From Natranaerovirga hydrolytica (GTDB taxonomy: Bacteria > Bacillota > Clostridia > Lachnospirales > DSM-24629): a DNA stretch of 64,000 bases. Each line of letters begins with the position of its first letter. The first letter of the stretch is position 1. The notes below the pieces were generated by a model that saw only the letters and a list, made by a program, of their open reading frames with translations, was not told the DNA's origin and made no database searches. The DNA lies in contig NZ_SMGQ01000011.1 in assembly GCF_004339095.1 (NCBI RefSeq), forward strand, positions 295,575-359,574. Direction: 5' to 3'. Made by a program: the position numbers and the translations under genes. This document shows positions 63,938 to 64,000 of the stretch, one piece after another.

Positions 63938-64000
63938 CTAACTTAAAGGTGATATTTTAAAAGGGAGTTCTCCATTCATGGCTAATTTCCAATTAGCTAA
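63938..64000 (-). CDS. DUF4160 domain protein, C-terminal end only
   Basis: The last 20 residues (LANWKLAMNGELPFKISPLS) match the C-terminus of DUF4160 proteins, the usual upstream partner of DUF2442. The rest lies beyond the window. Confidence 0.75.
   Translation of the reverse strand, partial: LANWKLAMNGELPFKISPLS

Overview
The window is AT-rich chromosomal DNA from a low-GC, Gram-positive, anaerobe-like Firmicute of the class Clostridia. This follows from the miaB-mutS-mutL-miaA-hfq gene order, the strong AGGAGG-type ribosome binding sites, and the protein styles (OpuA, VanG/VanXY/VanT, Bce/Yxd-type detoxification module). Species cannot be named from the sequence alone.

The left part (1-23,250) is ordinary chromosome. 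It holds the 5' part of a secreted D-Ala-D-Ala carboxypeptidase (minus strand), the tRNA-modification and mismatch-repair operon miaB-mutS-mutL-miaA-hfq, a PLP-dependent C-S lyase-like enzyme, a methyl-accepting chemotaxis protein, a three-gene glycine-betaine ABC importer, a small secreted repeat protein, a vanG-vanXY-vanT set for D-Ala-D-Ser peptidoglycan precursors with no vanRS beside it, and a convergent ATP-grasp/M20-like fusion gene.

The accessory part starts at about 23,881 and is the striking feature. Up to about 50,570 it reads as an integron-type gene-cassette array with no integron integrase in view (a CALIN). Nearly all ORFs point the same way. Each is followed by an attC-like palindrome whose R'' arm is complementary to the start of its own cassette, not to the next one, which is the signature of circular cassettes. 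Clear R''/start matches are 23881/25040, 26261/27634, 35749/36821, 37093/41255 and 47436/48281. Cargo includes DUF2971, a TIM-barrel epimerase, SIR2-like, SEC-C, DUF6236, HerA-like ATPase, two PD-(D/E)XK-like nucleases, a HEPN-like protein, GNATs, Nudix and alpha/beta hydrolase proteins: many resemble phage-defence or stress genes.

The array is itself parasitised. Four near-identical 167-bp GC-rich stem-loop elements (27781, 29286, 35583, 36927) sit exactly at the crossover point of attC sites. They carry no ORF and would have a perfect 20-bp palindromic arm when circularised, so they look like minimal ORF-less cassettes. Two group II introns (31415-33323 and 37104-39237) lie 4 and 11 bases inside cassette starts, both with broken reverse transcriptases (an in-frame TGA; a 7-bp tandem duplication). 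An IS91-type element with its partner tyrosine recombinase (42148-44128), bounded by approx. 217-bp direct repeats, is nested inside another cassette.

Beyond 50,570 cassette structure decays. There are two GNAT genes, a complete yxdJKLM-yxeA-like two-component/ABC detoxification operon (52,274-57,166), then a stretch of pseudogenes, IS110 and IS91 remnants, truncated or chimeric Nudix/GNAT/phosphatase genes and attC fragments (57,400-63,510), including a membrane-anchored caspase-like (CHAT-like) protein. The window ends in a DUF4160-DUF2442 pair on the minus strand.
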